Below are positions 1 to 10,600 of a DNA stretch of 54,082 nucleotides, in pieces. The stretch is from positions 1 through 54,082 of the forward strand of contig JAFDXD010000031.1 in NCBI GenBank assembly GCA_018268135.1, in the 5' to 3' direction. The stretch comes from Bacteroidota bacterium (GTDB taxonomy: Bacteria; Bacteroidota; Bacteroidia; Chitinophagales; Chitinophagaceae). Below the pieces are notes generated by a model that saw nothing but the letters and a program-made list of their open reading frames with translations, was not told the origin of the DNA and ran no database searches. Within the stretch, counting starts at the first letter, position 1, and each line of letters opens with the position of its first letter. The translations under genes and the position numbers were made by a program.

Positions 1-77
1 AAATATTTTTTTCAAAAGAAATAACGTGATGGTAAAATAGTTATTTCTTTTAACAAAGTAGAAAAGTTTTTTAGGAT

Positions 78-617
78 TTACTCCTCTATCAATTGATAAA
101 TTTCTTTAAGATTTCGTCCTAAGCCATCAAAATCTAAGCCATAACCTAATAAAAATTTATTGGGAACATTGAACCCAAGGTACTGAATGGTAATAGGATG
201 CTGTAATGCTTCGGGTTTATGTAATAATGCTGCAATTTTTAAGGAAGCAGGCTGGTGTTCGTGCAGTTGTGGTAAAAACTGGCTTAGTGTTTTGCCAGTA
301 TCTACAATATCTTCTATTATAACAACGTGCCTGTCTTTTAAGGATTCATCAAGGCCAATGGAGGTAATAACTGTGCCGGTGCTTTTAGTGCCTTTGTAGG
401 AAGCAAGTTTAATAAAACAAATTTCTGCTTCAATTGTAAGTTGCTTAAACAAATCTGAAGCAAACATAAAAGAGCCATTGAGAATCGCAATAAATAAAGG
501 GCGCTTACCGGCATAGTCGGTATTTATTTCATTGCCCAATCGCTCAATTTGCTCTGCAATTTGTGCTACTGTTAAATAAGGTTCAAAATTTTTATCATTT
601 ACTTTTATGACAGGCAT
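78..617 (-). CDS. hpt: Hypoxanthine phosphoribosyltransferase
   Basis: Purine salvage enzyme that joins hypoxanthine (or guanine) to PRPP to give IMP/GMP in the cytoplasm. The 179-residue product has the usual length for the family. The type I phosphoribosyltransferase PRPP loop is clear (EDIVDTGKT, residues 102-110), preceded by the acidic pair and hydrophobic strand VVII, and the early loop AILNGSFMF (about 44-52) is typical of HPRT. It is the last gene of a four-gene minus-strand operon, starting 5 nt after the stop of the LysM glucosaminidase gene. Family assignment is firm; the preferred base (hypoxanthine versus guanine or xanthine) cannot be read from the sequence. Confidence 0.95.
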   Translation of the reverse strand: MPVIKVNDKNFEPYLTVAQIAEQIERLGNEINTDYAGKRPLFIAILNGSFMFASDLFKQLTIEAEICFIKLASYKGTKSTGTVITSIGLDESLKDRHVVIIEDIVDTGKTLSQFLPQLHEHQPASLKIAALLHKPEALQHPITIQYLGFNVPNKFLLGYGLDFDGLGRNLKEIYQLIEE

Positions 618-622
618 ATTTG

Positions 623-1750
623 TTATTTTGAAATCATTAATTGCTGGCCAATGACTAAATTATCATCATCAAGATTATTCCAGCTTTTTAAATCCTGAAC
701 AGGTACATTGTATTTTTTAGAAATACTATACAAACCTTCTTTAGGCTGTACCTGATGCCATACAGGCTTTTGAGGTTCAGTATAAGCAGCTGCAGTTACC
801 GGCCTCAGGCGAATGCGCCTGCCGGCTTTTATTGTTTCATTTTCGGGCAATTGATTGTATAGCACTAGCGATTGAAGCTGTACTGCATTTGTTTGCGAAA
901 TGCTATAGAGAGTTTCGGTTTGTAATGCGATATAAAAATCCCTGTTGCCCTGTTTGGGTTTTTGCTCTAAATAAATCCATTGGCTTTCACTAAGCAAGCC
1001 ATCTGTTTTTAAATCATTAAATTCTAAAAGTTTTGCAAGGGGGATATCATACCCGGTTGCAATGGCAAGCAATGAAGTATTTTTTGTGGCATAAAAAGCT
1101 TTCAGGCTGTTAAATAAAGTCCTGGTTTTTTTTACCGGGATAACAGTCGCTACGGTTGGTGTTGCAATATTATCATTTGTAATAGCCGGCGCTGTTTCTT
1201 CTTTTTTAATTTGCACGCCTGCCTCTGCAATATTGTTGTTATCTATAGAAGCACTATTGTATTGCTGCAGATTGTATTGCTCTATATTATTGATTAATAT
1301 TTGTGAATACTTTGGATTGGTGGCATATCCGGCCTGTTTTAAACCATAAGCCCAGCCTTTATAGTCAGAAGGATTTAGCTTAAAGAGGAAAGCGTACCGT
1401 GGGGTATTTTTTAAATAATCACTATGATCCCTATAACTATCTAATGCAGAATTATATTTTCTAAAACATTCATTGGGTGCATCATCAGTATGAGTAACGC
1501 TGGCGCCCGTCCAATTACTTTTGCATTTTATACCAAAATGGTTGTTTGACATTTTTACCAGGTCGCTATTGCCATTTTCGGTTTCTAATATTCCCTGAGC
1601 AAGAGTGATAGAAGCTGGTACACCGGAGCGTTGCATTTCTTCTATGGCTAAATCTTTATACTTGTCAATATACTCTTGCACCGACATTTTTTGAGCCTGT
1701 AATACTTGTACTATCAATATCCCTACAATAGCTATTGCTATTTTTTTCAT
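623..1750 (-). CDS. Secreted glucosaminidase with LysM repeats
   Basis: Predicted peptidoglycan hydrolase (beta-N-acetylglucosaminidase, GH73-like). A signal peptide ends near residue 20 (QAQ). The glucosaminidase domain spans about 25-165, with the probable catalytic glutamate in GILETENGNSDL (residues 53-64) and the family pattern HFGIKCK at 71-77. A LysM domain at the C-terminus (about 330-375, YSISKKYNVPVQDL) and a weaker LysM-like segment around 260-320 would hold it on the cell wall. It lies 6 nt downstream of the O-methyltransferase and 5 nt upstream of hpt, so it is co-transcribed with metabolic genes. Probable role is cell-wall turnover; the exact cleaved bond is inferred from the family. 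Confidence 0.9.
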   Translation of the reverse strand: MKKIAIAIVGILIVQVLQAQKMSVQEYIDKYKDLAIEEMQRSGVPASITLAQGILETENGNSDLVKMSNNHFGIKCKSNWTGASVTHTDDAPNECFRKYNSALDSYRDHSDYLKNTPRYAFLFKLNPSDYKGWAYGLKQAGYATNPKYSQILINNIEQYNLQQYNSASIDNNNIAEAGVQIKKEETAPAITNDNIATPTVATVIPVKKTRTLFNSLKAFYATKNTSLLAIATGYDIPLAKLLEFNDLKTDGLLSESQWIYLEQKPKQGNRDFYIALQTETLYSISQTNAVQLQSLVLYNQLPENETIKAGRRIRLRPVTAAAYTEPQKPVWHQVQPKEGLYSISKKYNVPVQDLKSWNNLDDDNLVIGQQLMISK

Positions 1751-1756
1751 TTTATT

Positions 1757-2395
1757 TTATAATTTTCTAATTAACATTATACCGTCTCTAACGGTTAGCA
1801 TTACCTGCTCAGTTCTATTATCTGCCATTACATGATTATTAAACTCATGAATAGCAATTGCATTTTTTCCCTGAATGGGTTGGTCAAGTACCTGACCATG
1901 AAAAAGTACATTATCTGCAATAATATACCCACCCTGCTTTAAAAATGGCAAAGTTAATTCGTAATATTCAATATAACTAACTTTATCAGCATCTATAAAT
2001 ACAATATCCCAGGGTTCATTTAATTCTTTTAGTATTTGTCTTGCATCGCCTACATGCAATTTTATATACCCGGTAGCATTAGCTTTTGTAAAATTTGCCA
2101 TAGAAGTTTTAGCATCTTCTTCTCTAATTTCAATAGTGTGCAATACGCCATCGCTGGTAAGCCCCTGTGCAAGGCACAAGGCGCTAAATCCCGTAAAAGT
2201 GCCTATTTCCAATACTCTCCGGGGTTTTATCATTTTACTAAATAATGATAAAAGGTTGCCCTGTACATGCCCGCTTAGCATATTTGCATGAGCATGCCCT
2301 GATAAAGTTTCGTTTTCTATTTGTTGTAATAATGCTGACTGTGGGGTAGCAAATTTTGCAGCATAAGCTTCAGCACTTGCATTAATTAATTCCAT
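1757..2395 (-). CDS. Class I SAM-dependent O-methyltransferase
   Basis: Member of the small cation-dependent O-methyltransferase family (catechol/caffeoyl-CoA type). The SAM-binding glycine motif is VLEIGTFTGFS at residues 61-71, the metal/catalytic acidic cluster is FIDADK at 133-138, and a second metal-ligand pair DN falls at 161-162 in GGYIIADN. At 212 residues it has the normal family length. Its ATG overlaps the stop codon of the upstream symporter gene by one base (TAATG), which implies translational coupling. The methyl acceptor is unknown; the family includes enzymes acting on small phenolics and others with no known substrate. Confidence 0.9.
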   Translation of the reverse strand: MELINASAEAYAAKFATPQSALLQQIENETLSGHAHANMLSGHVQGNLLSLFSKMIKPRRVLEIGTFTGFSALCLAQGLTSDGVLHTIEIREEDAKTSMANFTKANATGYIKLHVGDARQILKELNEPWDIVFIDADKVSYIEYYELTLPFLKQGGYIIADNVLFHGQVLDQPIQGKNAIAIHEFNNHVMADNRTEQVMLTVRDGIMLIRKL

Positions 2396-3870
2396 TATTT
2401 AATATTTGGTGCAATAGATTTTTTTGAAATTGTTAACAATCCTATAAAGGTGAGTAAACCGTTTACTACTAATAACTCTGGCCCCCACTTAAAGCCTGTG
2501 ATGAAAAGCGGGGTAATAAATTCTAAAGCCAGGCAAAGCAATGGTGAAGCAATACAAACAAGTGGCACAAGCTTATCCTGCACAGAGCGTTTTGTAAGAA
2601 TACCAAAGCTAAACAAACCCAATAAAGGGCCGTAGGTATAAGCTGCCATTTTTAATATTACGTTTATCATACTGGGATCATTTACCCAATGAAAAACCAT
2701 TACAAATAACAAAAAGATAAATGCAACGGTTAGGTGTATACGCTGGCGTAATTTTTTCTTTTTTTCTTCAGCCCAATCCTGCCTGCGCTTCATTCCCAGT
2801 ATATCGATACAAAAGGAAGAAGTGAGCGCCGTAATTGCTCCATCTGCACTTGGAAAAAGCGCCGAGATAAGCCCAATCACAAAAATTACGGAGACTATTG
2901 AAGGCATGTGATTCAACGCAATCTCAGGAAAAAGGTCGTCGCCGGTGGTAGTAACACCCACTTTTTCGGCATACAAATACAAGAGCCCACCCAGCAGGAG
3001 AAAGATAAATATTACCACTACCATGATGAGTGAAAGGGCTACCATGTTCTTTTGAGAGTTTTTTAGTGTTTTTACAGAAATAGTTTTCTGCATCATCTCC
3101 TGGTCAAGGCCGGTCATAGTGATGGTAATGAAAGCCCCTGCTAAAATTTGTTTTACAAAAAATAATTTGTCGGCAGGGTCAGTAAAAAATATTTTAGAAT
3201 AAGCCCCTTTGGGGCCATGATGTGTACCCAGTGCATTGATAGCTTCTCCAAAACTAAGGTGCATGCTATGCAAAATGTAGATGATACAAACTACTAACCC
3301 AATTAACATAAAACTAGTCTGAAGGGTATCTGTAAAAACAATTGTTTTAACGCCTCCTTCGTAAGTGTACACCAATATCATTATTAAAATAATAAGGGTA
3401 GTAGCCCAAAAGGGTACGCCAAAATCAGTAAGGATTAAATCCTGCATAATTTTTACTACAAGATACAGGCGAGCGGTTGCGCCCAAAGTGCGGCTTAGTA
3501 TAAAAAATGCTGAGCCGGTTTTATAACTTTTAATGCCAAGCCTATTGCCCAGGTAATTATAAATACTTGTAAGATTTAGCTTATAATACAAGGGCAGTAA
3601 TACAAAAGCAATGGTAATATATCCTATAAAATAACCAATTACAATTTGAAAATAAGCAAAAGATTCTTTGCCAACAGCACCGGGTACGCTTACAAAAGTA
3701 ACACCCGAAAGCGAAGTACCAATCATGCCAAATGCTACCAGCATCCAGTTAGAATTTTTATTGCCGATAAAGAAGGATTCATTATCAGAATTTTTTCCGG
3801 TGTACCAGGCTATAGAAAGCAATAATAAAAAATAACCAACTACAAAGGCTAGTAATACAAATGGAGACAT
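2395..3870 (-). CDS. Sodium:solute symporter family transporter
   Basis: Inner-membrane cotransporter of the SSS family (Na+/proline, Na+/sialic acid and related). The 491-residue protein is built of about 13 hydrophobic segments and has the family signature around residues 45-66 (GMIGTSLSGVTFVSVPGAVG), including the serine/threonine-rich sodium-site region. It is the first gene of the minus-strand operon that continues with the O-methyltransferase, the glucosaminidase and hpt. Its promoter must lie in the 77-bp gap to the divergent LOG gene. The substrate cannot be deduced; Bacteroidota carry many such paralogues. Confidence 0.9.
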   Translation of the reverse strand: MSPFVLLAFVVGYFLLLLSIAWYTGKNSDNESFFIGNKNSNWMLVAFGMIGTSLSGVTFVSVPGAVGKESFAYFQIVIGYFIGYITIAFVLLPLYYKLNLTSIYNYLGNRLGIKSYKTGSAFFILSRTLGATARLYLVVKIMQDLILTDFGVPFWATTLIILIMILVYTYEGGVKTIVFTDTLQTSFMLIGLVVCIIYILHSMHLSFGEAINALGTHHGPKGAYSKIFFTDPADKLFFVKQILAGAFITITMTGLDQEMMQKTISVKTLKNSQKNMVALSLIMVVVIFIFLLLGGLLYLYAEKVGVTTTGDDLFPEIALNHMPSIVSVIFVIGLISALFPSADGAITALTSSFCIDILGMKRRQDWAEEKKKKLRQRIHLTVAFIFLLFVMVFHWVNDPSMINVILKMAAYTYGPLLGLFSFGILTKRSVQDKLVPLVCIASPLLCLALEFITPLFITGFKWGPELLVVNGLLTFIGLLTISKKSIAPNIK

Positions 3871-3947
3871 AATAAAAATTTACTTAAATTAAAGTTGAAA
3901 GTATAAAAAATATTTGTGTCTTTGCACAATTAAAATATTTATACGGA

Positions 3948-4484
3948 ATGAGTTTACAATCTATTGCAATATTTTGCGGCAGCAAACCGGGCCTAAATCC
4001 CTTATTTGAAAAAGATACCATTGCCCTTGGGCATATACTTGCACAAAATAATGTTACAGTAATATATGGCGGGGGCAATAAGGGATTAATGGCAACTATT
4101 GCCAATGCTGTGCTTGAAAAAAAGGGGAATGTAATTGGTATTATTCCCGAATTGCTTAGGGCGCAGGAACATGTACATACCACCCTTACAGAATTGCATG
4201 TGGTAGAGAGTATGCATATACGCAAAAAAATGCTTTACGAAAAATGCGATGCGGCAATTATACTGCCCGGCGGCTATGGCACTTTAGATGAAGTATTTGA
4301 AATGCTTACCTGGAACCAATTGAACATCCACAGTAAAAAAATATTTTTCTTAAACAGCGGAGGCTTTTACAAACACCTGCTCGAACATATCAGGGTTATG
4401 TATGAGCAAAAATTTCTTTATTCGCACCCGGATACAATGTTTACTACATTAAATGAGCCAGGCGAAATAATAAATTACCTTTAA
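3948..4484 (+). CDS. LOG family protein (TIGR00730, nucleoside 5'-monophosphate phosphoribohydrolase type)
   Basis: Rossmann-fold protein of the LONELY GUY/YvdD family, which hydrolyses nucleoside 5'-monophosphates (classically cytokinin riboside monophosphates) to base plus ribose 5-phosphate. The diagnostic PGGYGTLDE motif lies at residues 107-115, the MHIRK active-site stretch at 89-93, and the nucleotide loop YGGGNKGLM at 40-48. At 178 residues it is full length. It is a single gene, divergent from the symporter operon. Its TAA stop shares a TTAA palindrome with the convergent outer-membrane gene downstream, a 4-nt overlap. The in vivo substrate in this organism is unknown. Confidence 0.93.
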   Translation: MSLQSIAIFCGSKPGLNPLFEKDTIALGHILAQNNVTVIYGGGNKGLMATIANAVLEKKGNVIGIIPELLRAQEHVHTTLTELHVVESMHIRKKMLYEKCDAAIILPGGYGTLDEVFEMLTWNQLNIHSKKIFFLNSGGFYKHLLEHIRVMYEQKFLYSHPDTMFTTLNEPGEIINYL

Positions 4485-5113
4485 TACCTGTTATGCCTTC
4501 CTTGAAAGAGTGCAATATTGTACCCGGCTCTTATTTGTGGCAAAGCACTTTTGGTATTGTCAAGATAGGGTGAGTTTGCATCTTTTAATACATCCCATGA
4601 TATGGAGATATAATAATAAGTATTGTTACCCTCCCCCCGGCCACTTGCATAGCCTGCACCAACCAATAAACTGTTTGCATTAAAATTGTATGTTTCGTTG
4701 GGAATACCACTATTAGAAGGGTAAATATTTTTATACCGAATAAAATTGTGCTCAAATGCTGCCTGTGCAAATAAAAATTTTACAGGAAACAATCTTACAA
4801 ATGCGCCGGGGCCATAAATAGTTTGCCTTGCTTTACCCTGGTAATTTCCATAATAATCATATTGCCTTTGCGATACATAATTAATATTGGCAGTTACTGC
4901 CACATCAATATACTTATTTAAACTATAACCAAAATATGGGCTTACTCCAAGAGCAGTAGTACCGTTAAAAAAGGAGGCATTTAAAGTACCCCCGGTAAAG
5001 AGGTTCTCTTTTTTAAAAAATTTTTCATTCCCTTCTTCTTTTTCATCCTGGGCAAAAGTAGATGTGGCAATGATGCTACATAACAGTAACAGATAAACGC
5101 ATTTTAATTTCAT
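4481..5113 (-). CDS. Small outer-membrane beta-barrel-type protein
   Basis: Secreted protein of unknown function. A signal peptide (residues 1-21, ending TFAQ) is followed by an acidic stretch and then alternating strands rich in Tyr, Phe, Asn and Gly (for example YFGYSLNKYIDVAVTANIN), ending in an aromatic residue, a layout expected for an 8-10-strand outer-membrane barrel. It resembles the many small outer membrane beta-barrel proteins of Bacteroidota. It starts 12 nt after the FAD oxidase gene and is probably the last gene of that transcription unit. Its stop overlaps the convergent LOG gene. No specific function can be assigned. Confidence 0.75.
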   Translation of the reverse strand: MKLKCVYLLLLCSIIATSTFAQDEKEEGNEKFFKKENLFTGGTLNASFFNGTTALGVSPYFGYSLNKYIDVAVTANINYVSQRQYDYYGNYQGKARQTIYGPGAFVRLFPVKFLFAQAAFEHNFIRYKNIYPSNSGIPNETYNFNANSLLVGAGYASGRGEGNNTYYYISISWDVLKDANSPYLDNTKSALPQIRAGYNIALFQGRHNRY

Positions 5114-5125
5114 AGATTAGGCTTT

Positions 5126-6565
5126 TTAATTTAAATCAAAGATTTTACCACTGTTTAAAATATTGTTGGGATCAAAGGCTTGTTTTATTTTTTTCATTAC
5201 TTCCATATTTGCTTCTTCAAATACAATATCCATATATTCTTTTTGTACAAGCCCAATGCCATGCTCGCCGCTGATAGTACCTCCCAACGATTTTACCAAT
5301 GTAAACAAGGCCTTTAATGCAGGTATCACATCAGGGTTATCAAGGCTGTAAATACAGCCTTCTTTTTTTATGCGGATATGCAAATTTCCATCGCCTGCAT
5401 GGCCATAGCAAACCACATTAAAATCATACTCGTTACCGAGTTGCTTTACGCCATTTATCAATGCCGGCAGGTTAGCTCTTGGCACTACGGTATCTTCTTC
5501 AATAGTGTATCCTGCAAGCTTTACCGCCTCAGCTACCCGCCTCCTTAGTTTCCACAGTTCAGCTTTTTGCTGGGCATCGTCTGCAAAAAACACTTCGCCA
5601 CAATCAAATTCTGTAAGCAGTGTAGCTATTGACTCCATCTCACTCATTAAGGTTTCCATGTGGTTGCCATCTACCTCTATAATCAAATGGGCTGCTACAT
5701 CGTCACTAACGGTAACGGCTGTACTATCTACAAATTTGCTTACTATTTTTAAGGCATTTACTTCTACCAGCTCTAAAGCGCTGGGTGTAAATCCTGCTCT
5801 AAAAATGGCGCTCACTGCAGCTCCTGCTTTTTCTATATCGTTAAAGGGTACCAGCATCAGCAAATCGTACCGGGGATGAGGCAATAATTTTAATACAATT
5901 TTAGTAACAAGCCCCAAAGTGCCCTCGCTGCCAACCATTAACTGAGTAAGGTTATACCCCGTTGAGTTTTTTAGTACATTGGCTCCTGTCCAAATTATTT
6001 GGCCGGTAGGCAGCACCACTTGCAGATTTAAAACGTAATCTTTTACCACACCATATTTTACTGCTTTAGGGCCACCACTATTTTCGGCAATATTGCCGCC
6101 AATAAAGCAACTACCCCGGCTACTTGGGTCGGGTGGATAAAATAATCCTTTTTCTTTTACGGCATTTTGCAAAACTTCTGTAATCACTCCCGGCTCTGTA
6201 GTTACCTGTAGGTTCCGTTCGTCTATTTCTATAATGGAGTTCATCCTTTCAAAGGAAACCAATACCCCTCCAAACTGCGGAAGGGCGCCGCCGCTAAGGC
6301 CCGTACCTGCCCCTCTTGGAGTAACAGGTATTTTATTTTCATTACAAATTTTTACCACTTCGCTCAGCTCTTCTGCCGTACGTGGCTTTATTACTATATC
6401 AGGTAAAAAATGCAGATTTTCGGTTTCATCATGTGCATATTTATCCAGGCTTTCTTCATCGGTAAAAACATTGTTGCTACCTAAGATATTTTTAAATGAA
6501 TTAAGATGTGCTAAATACTTGGCACCGTTACCCACTTGTGCTGGCATGATAATTTTTTTTTGCAA
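5126..6565 (-). CDS. FAD-linked oxidase, GlcD / D-lactate dehydrogenase type
   Basis: Flavoprotein of the glycolate oxidase subunit GlcD / D-2-hydroxyacid dehydrogenase family. The N-terminal FAD-binding PCMH domain (about residues 50-230) contains PRGAGTGLSGGALP and the PPDPSSRG..GGNIAENSGGPK region; the C-terminal FAD-oxidase domain contains YGHAGDGNLH and SGEHGIGLVQKEY. At 479 residues it is full length. The likely reaction is oxidation of D-lactate or glycolate, passing electrons to quinones or another acceptor. No GlcE/GlcF partners are adjacent. It lies 39 nt after porP/sprF and 12 nt before a small outer-membrane protein, an arrangement with no obvious metabolic logic. Confidence 0.93.
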   Translation of the reverse strand: MQKKIIMPAQVGNGAKYLAHLNSFKNILGSNNVFTDEESLDKYAHDETENLHFLPDIVIKPRTAEELSEVVKICNENKIPVTPRGAGTGLSGGALPQFGGVLVSFERMNSIIEIDERNLQVTTEPGVITEVLQNAVKEKGLFYPPDPSSRGSCFIGGNIAENSGGPKAVKYGVVKDYVLNLQVVLPTGQIIWTGANVLKNSTGYNLTQLMVGSEGTLGLVTKIVLKLLPHPRYDLLMLVPFNDIEKAGAAVSAIFRAGFTPSALELVEVNALKIVSKFVDSTAVTVSDDVAAHLIIEVDGNHMETLMSEMESIATLLTEFDCGEVFFADDAQQKAELWKLRRRVAEAVKLAGYTIEEDTVVPRANLPALINGVKQLGNEYDFNVVCYGHAGDGNLHIRIKKEGCIYSLDNPDVIPALKALFTLVKSLGGTISGEHGIGLVQKEYMDIVFEEANMEVMKKIKQAFDPNNILNSGKIFDLN

Positions 6566-6604
6566 AAATCGGATAAAAAGCGCTGAGATGCTAAAATAAT
6601 ATTG

Positions 6605-7630
6605 CTAAAATTTAGGGCAAAGCGATTGCCTGTTTACATTATCAGGATAGAAACCGTTTTTAATAAGCGAAAATTCGAAAGCGCCTCTGTAATTATTAAA
6701 ATTGTTTAAAGAAGACAGGGTGGCATCGTAACTAAAAGTAAATTTAATATCATTTACCTCAAGCCCCACCATTGGGATAACGGCATCTTTATACCGGTAG
6801 TATAAGCCGCCTACCAATTGCATTTGACCAGATTCTGAAAGATTGTAATTAGCATTCATACCGCCCATTAGCTCTACCGCACCAGCCTGTGTAGTAAAAT
6901 AAATATTTGGGTTGATGATAACCCTGGGGTCAACTTTTAATATTGCATTTACAAACCCAATATGCCTGATGGGTATTTTGCCGGCATTGGTTTGGTTATT
7001 AAAAAAAGATTCACGAGGGCTGTTTACATGATGAATGGAGTACCCTGCATTGATGTAAACATTTTCTTGTGGAAAATAGGCATAGTTCATTCCAACCTGC
7101 ATATCAAAATAACTAATATTGGTATTTGCAAAATTGGGATAGTTGCCGTCAATAATAGTACCATCAAAAAACTTTCCATCAAACTGGCTTGGGAATTTTA
7201 GATTGGCCAAATCAATGCGTTTATTAGCGTAGCCTAAATTAAAACCACCACTAAGCAGGCTGCTATTGCCCAGCATTTGATGGTAGGCAATAGATACATA
7301 TCCTTTAGTAGAGCGAAGATTGCCGCTTCCTGCTACATCACTTAATAATACTGCTCCAATACCAACCCAACCGTTTTCCAATTTATTTCTAAGCAATTGT
7401 GCATCGCCAAAAGCGCTCATTGTTTTATATGGCGCCGACATAATATTGCTCCATTGATTCCTGTAATTTACTCCCAGCCTGTAATCTGCATCGGGTATAA
7501 AACCTGTATTGGCAGGATTGGTAGTAAGCGGCGTATTAAAAAATTGAGAAAAATGCAAATCCTGCGAAGCTACAGTACCGGCAATGGTAAAAGTAAAAAT
7601 TAGTATTGCTATCGTTTTGTAATGTATCAT
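6605..7630 (-). CDS. PorP/SprF family type IX secretion membrane protein
   Basis: Outer-membrane protein of the PorP/SprF family (TIGR03519). After a signal peptide (about residues 1-22), the family hallmark QDLHFSQFFNTPLTTNPANTG appears at the mature N-terminus, in a 341-residue protein rich in barrel-like strands and ending in FSLIKNGF. SprF-like proteins are known to act with a neighbouring type B T9SS cargo, and here the gene starts 16 nt downstream of exactly such a cargo (the multi-PKD protein). Inference: it escorts or anchors that adhesin at the cell surface. Confidence 0.93.
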   Translation of the reverse strand: MIHYKTIAILIFTFTIAGTVASQDLHFSQFFNTPLTTNPANTGFIPDADYRLGVNYRNQWSNIMSAPYKTMSAFGDAQLLRNKLENGWVGIGAVLLSDVAGSGNLRSTKGYVSIAYHQMLGNSSLLSGGFNLGYANKRIDLANLKFPSQFDGKFFDGTIIDGNYPNFANTNISYFDMQVGMNYAYFPQENVYINAGYSIHHVNSPRESFFNNQTNAGKIPIRHIGFVNAILKVDPRVIINPNIYFTTQAGAVELMGGMNANYNLSESGQMQLVGGLYYRYKDAVIPMVGLEVNDIKFTFSYDATLSSLNNFNNYRGAFEFSLIKNGFYPDNVNRQSLCPKF

Positions 7631-7646
7631 TATTGACGCATTAAAT

Positions 7647-10600
7647 TTATTTTAATAAAGTAATATCACCGGTTCTTCTTATTTTTTTACCATCGGTTAA
7701 TTCAGCTTCTAACGTGTACGTATAAACGTCCATGGGTTGTAATTTGCCTTTAAAAGTGCCGTTCCATCCGCTTCGTTTATTGGTAGAATGAAATACCAAC
7801 TGCCCCCACCGGTTGTATATTTTCCAATCCATTTTGCCAATTCCAAATCCCCTTACATAAATGATGCTATTGATGCCGCCTTGCGATGGTGTAAAGGCAT
7901 TGGGCACATCAAGCAATGGATTTACCAAAGTAGCTACTACCAATGTAAAGCTATCTACACAGCCGCCTGAGTTGTATGCATACAAGGTTACTGTATAATT
8001 ATTAGTAGCATCATATTCATGTACCGGGTTTATATCTGTAGAAGTTTGGCCATCGCCAAAATCCCATGTATAGCGAACAGCCCCGGTAGATAAGTTGGTA
8101 AAGCTTACCGGCACATTTGCCTGCGGCGGATTGGGCGCCCACGAAAACCGTGCTGTAGGCTTGGCTAAAACTGTAATGGGGAAAAATGCTGAAGTATCTG
8201 TTTTATTACAAGTGGTACTATCATTAGCTATTAACCGAACATTATACACACCCGGATTTTGATACCGATGCGTGGGGTTTTGTTGTGTAGAAGTAGTACC
8301 GTCTCCAAAACTCCATAAGAAGCTTATCCCGCCATCTGAGGTATTTTGAAAAACTGCATCGTAAGGAGCACAACCTGTAAGGGGTGTTTCAAATTTTGCT
8401 TTTACCAATGGGTTTACCCTTAGAGTAATGGGAAATGAGTCGGGTGTATTACAAAAGGTAGTATCTATAAGCCTTAGCCGTACCTGGTAAGTACCAATAG
8501 ATGGATAAGTATGTGGCTTATTAATAACTAAGCCGATGGTATCAACAGGCGAGCCATCGCCATAATCGAGTAAAAAACTTTTGGGTCCAAAACTGCCTCG
8601 GGTAGCCACCGAACTATTGGTAAAATAATAAGTAAGGCTGGTGCAGGGGTTGCCTTTTGCAGCAAAAAGTTTAAGATTTGCAAAATCATCTCCTGCTTTG
8701 ATATTGATGTAAGAAGTATCCCTGATATTGCAGGTAAGGCTATCTTCTGCAATCAGCATTACACGGTAATGCCCGGTAAGGGTATATACTACAGAATCTG
8801 TAAATGATGTGGTGGTATCTTTTTGACCATTACCAAAATCCCAATAATATTTTTTTCCTTTTTTTAATATATCCCTAAATACAACTTTTAATGGTATGCA
8901 ACCACTGGTATCATTATCAATGCCATTAATAGTGGAGCGTATTTCTGAACCAACTCCTGTAAAATTCATTTCTATTTTTAAAGCTACTTCGTTGCAATCG
9001 GTAGAGCCATTTGTAGTAGCCCACACATTTGCCGTAGTGGGAAAAACAGCCCCTCCTCCTACACAATTTGCACAAATTGCCTGGTAGATTATTCCGTTTT
9101 TATCAAACCTGCTGGTACCACCATCTACATGGTCGGGATAATTGCCGTTTAATTGACCAAAATAAGAGCCAAACAACTGTGATTGTGCATTTTTTTGTAA
9201 AACAAAAAAGTAAAAATTATCATTGTCAGGCCCTTGCAAACCCGGCAACTGATCTTTGAGCGGCATACCTAATACGCCGGATGAAGGGTAGCCGCCAATT
9301 ATATTTCCTTTGCCTCCCCAACCTGATACATAAACATTTTCGCACCTATCTACCAAAAAAGCAGTAGGAGACATATTGGGAACGGTAACATTTGTACCAA
9401 ATACTGTGGAATAAACATAAGCATTTAAGGAAGGCTGAAGTTTACTAATAAACTGCTTTGCATTATTATTGGCAAACACATCTTTATACACTACGTTTGA
9501 GGTAACCACCCAATTGCCGGTAGTAGTGCCTGTAATATAGGGATAACCGGCTTTATCAAATTGTACTCCATACAGCATATCATCACCGGGAGTACCCATG
9601 TACGAAGTTGCAATTATTGCGGAACCATCAGATTTTACTTCAGTAATAAACCCATCACAATCACCTCCCTGATAAATAGAGCCAATTACAGATGGATTTA
9701 CAGCAGGCAGATTTTTGCTTATGGTAGCTCCTACCACGTATAAATTATTAGTAATGGGGCTAAGCGACAAAGCAAAACAGGCATCTTCTTTATCACCTCC
9801 AAAAAAGCTGGAAAAGGTGAGGGCAGATAGGTTGGGTGGCATTTTGAGGATAACACCATCCTGCATACCTCCAAAGTTTTTTTGAAATGCATTTGCCGTA
9901 ACCGGAAAGTCTGAAGATTGGGTGCAGGATGCTAAATATACATTATCGCTTTTATCAAGGATTACTTCACTTCTGGCATCATCCCCATAATTGCGCCTGA
10001 TAAGCAGGCCGCCAACGGCAGCCGGAAAATCTTCTTTATCTGCAATGTTTACTCCATCATCGCCTGAGCCGCCAATACAAACAGATGCCAGCATGGATGT
10101 GCCATTTACATCCAATTTTGAGATGGCTATATCATAACCGCCACGTACCCCAATAGTAGCACCGGGGTAGTCAGATGAATTTGTTCGACCGGCTATTACC
10201 AAGTTGCCTTTTTCATCACATATCATACTATGCGGCTGCTCTTTACCATTGCCACCAATGTAGGTAGCATAAATTCTGTTGCGGCCATTGGGGCTAAATT
10301 TAAATATGGCAATATCATACTTACCACCTCCAAAGTTTTGCTGAAATGCACCAAACGAAACCGGATACCCCGAGCTTAATGCTATGCCTCCGGCGTAAAA
10401 AGAGCCATCTGGGCCTGGAGTAGCGGTATAACCCCAATTATCGGCCCTGCTGCCGGTAAAAGTAGAAAAAACAACAGAAGGGTCAATTACTAAAACCTGA
10501 TTTGGATTATAGTTTTTTACCTGAAAACTTACCACATTATCTCTTACCACATATTTACAATTTACATCTACTCTGCTATTGGCATCTGCCTGATAACTGT

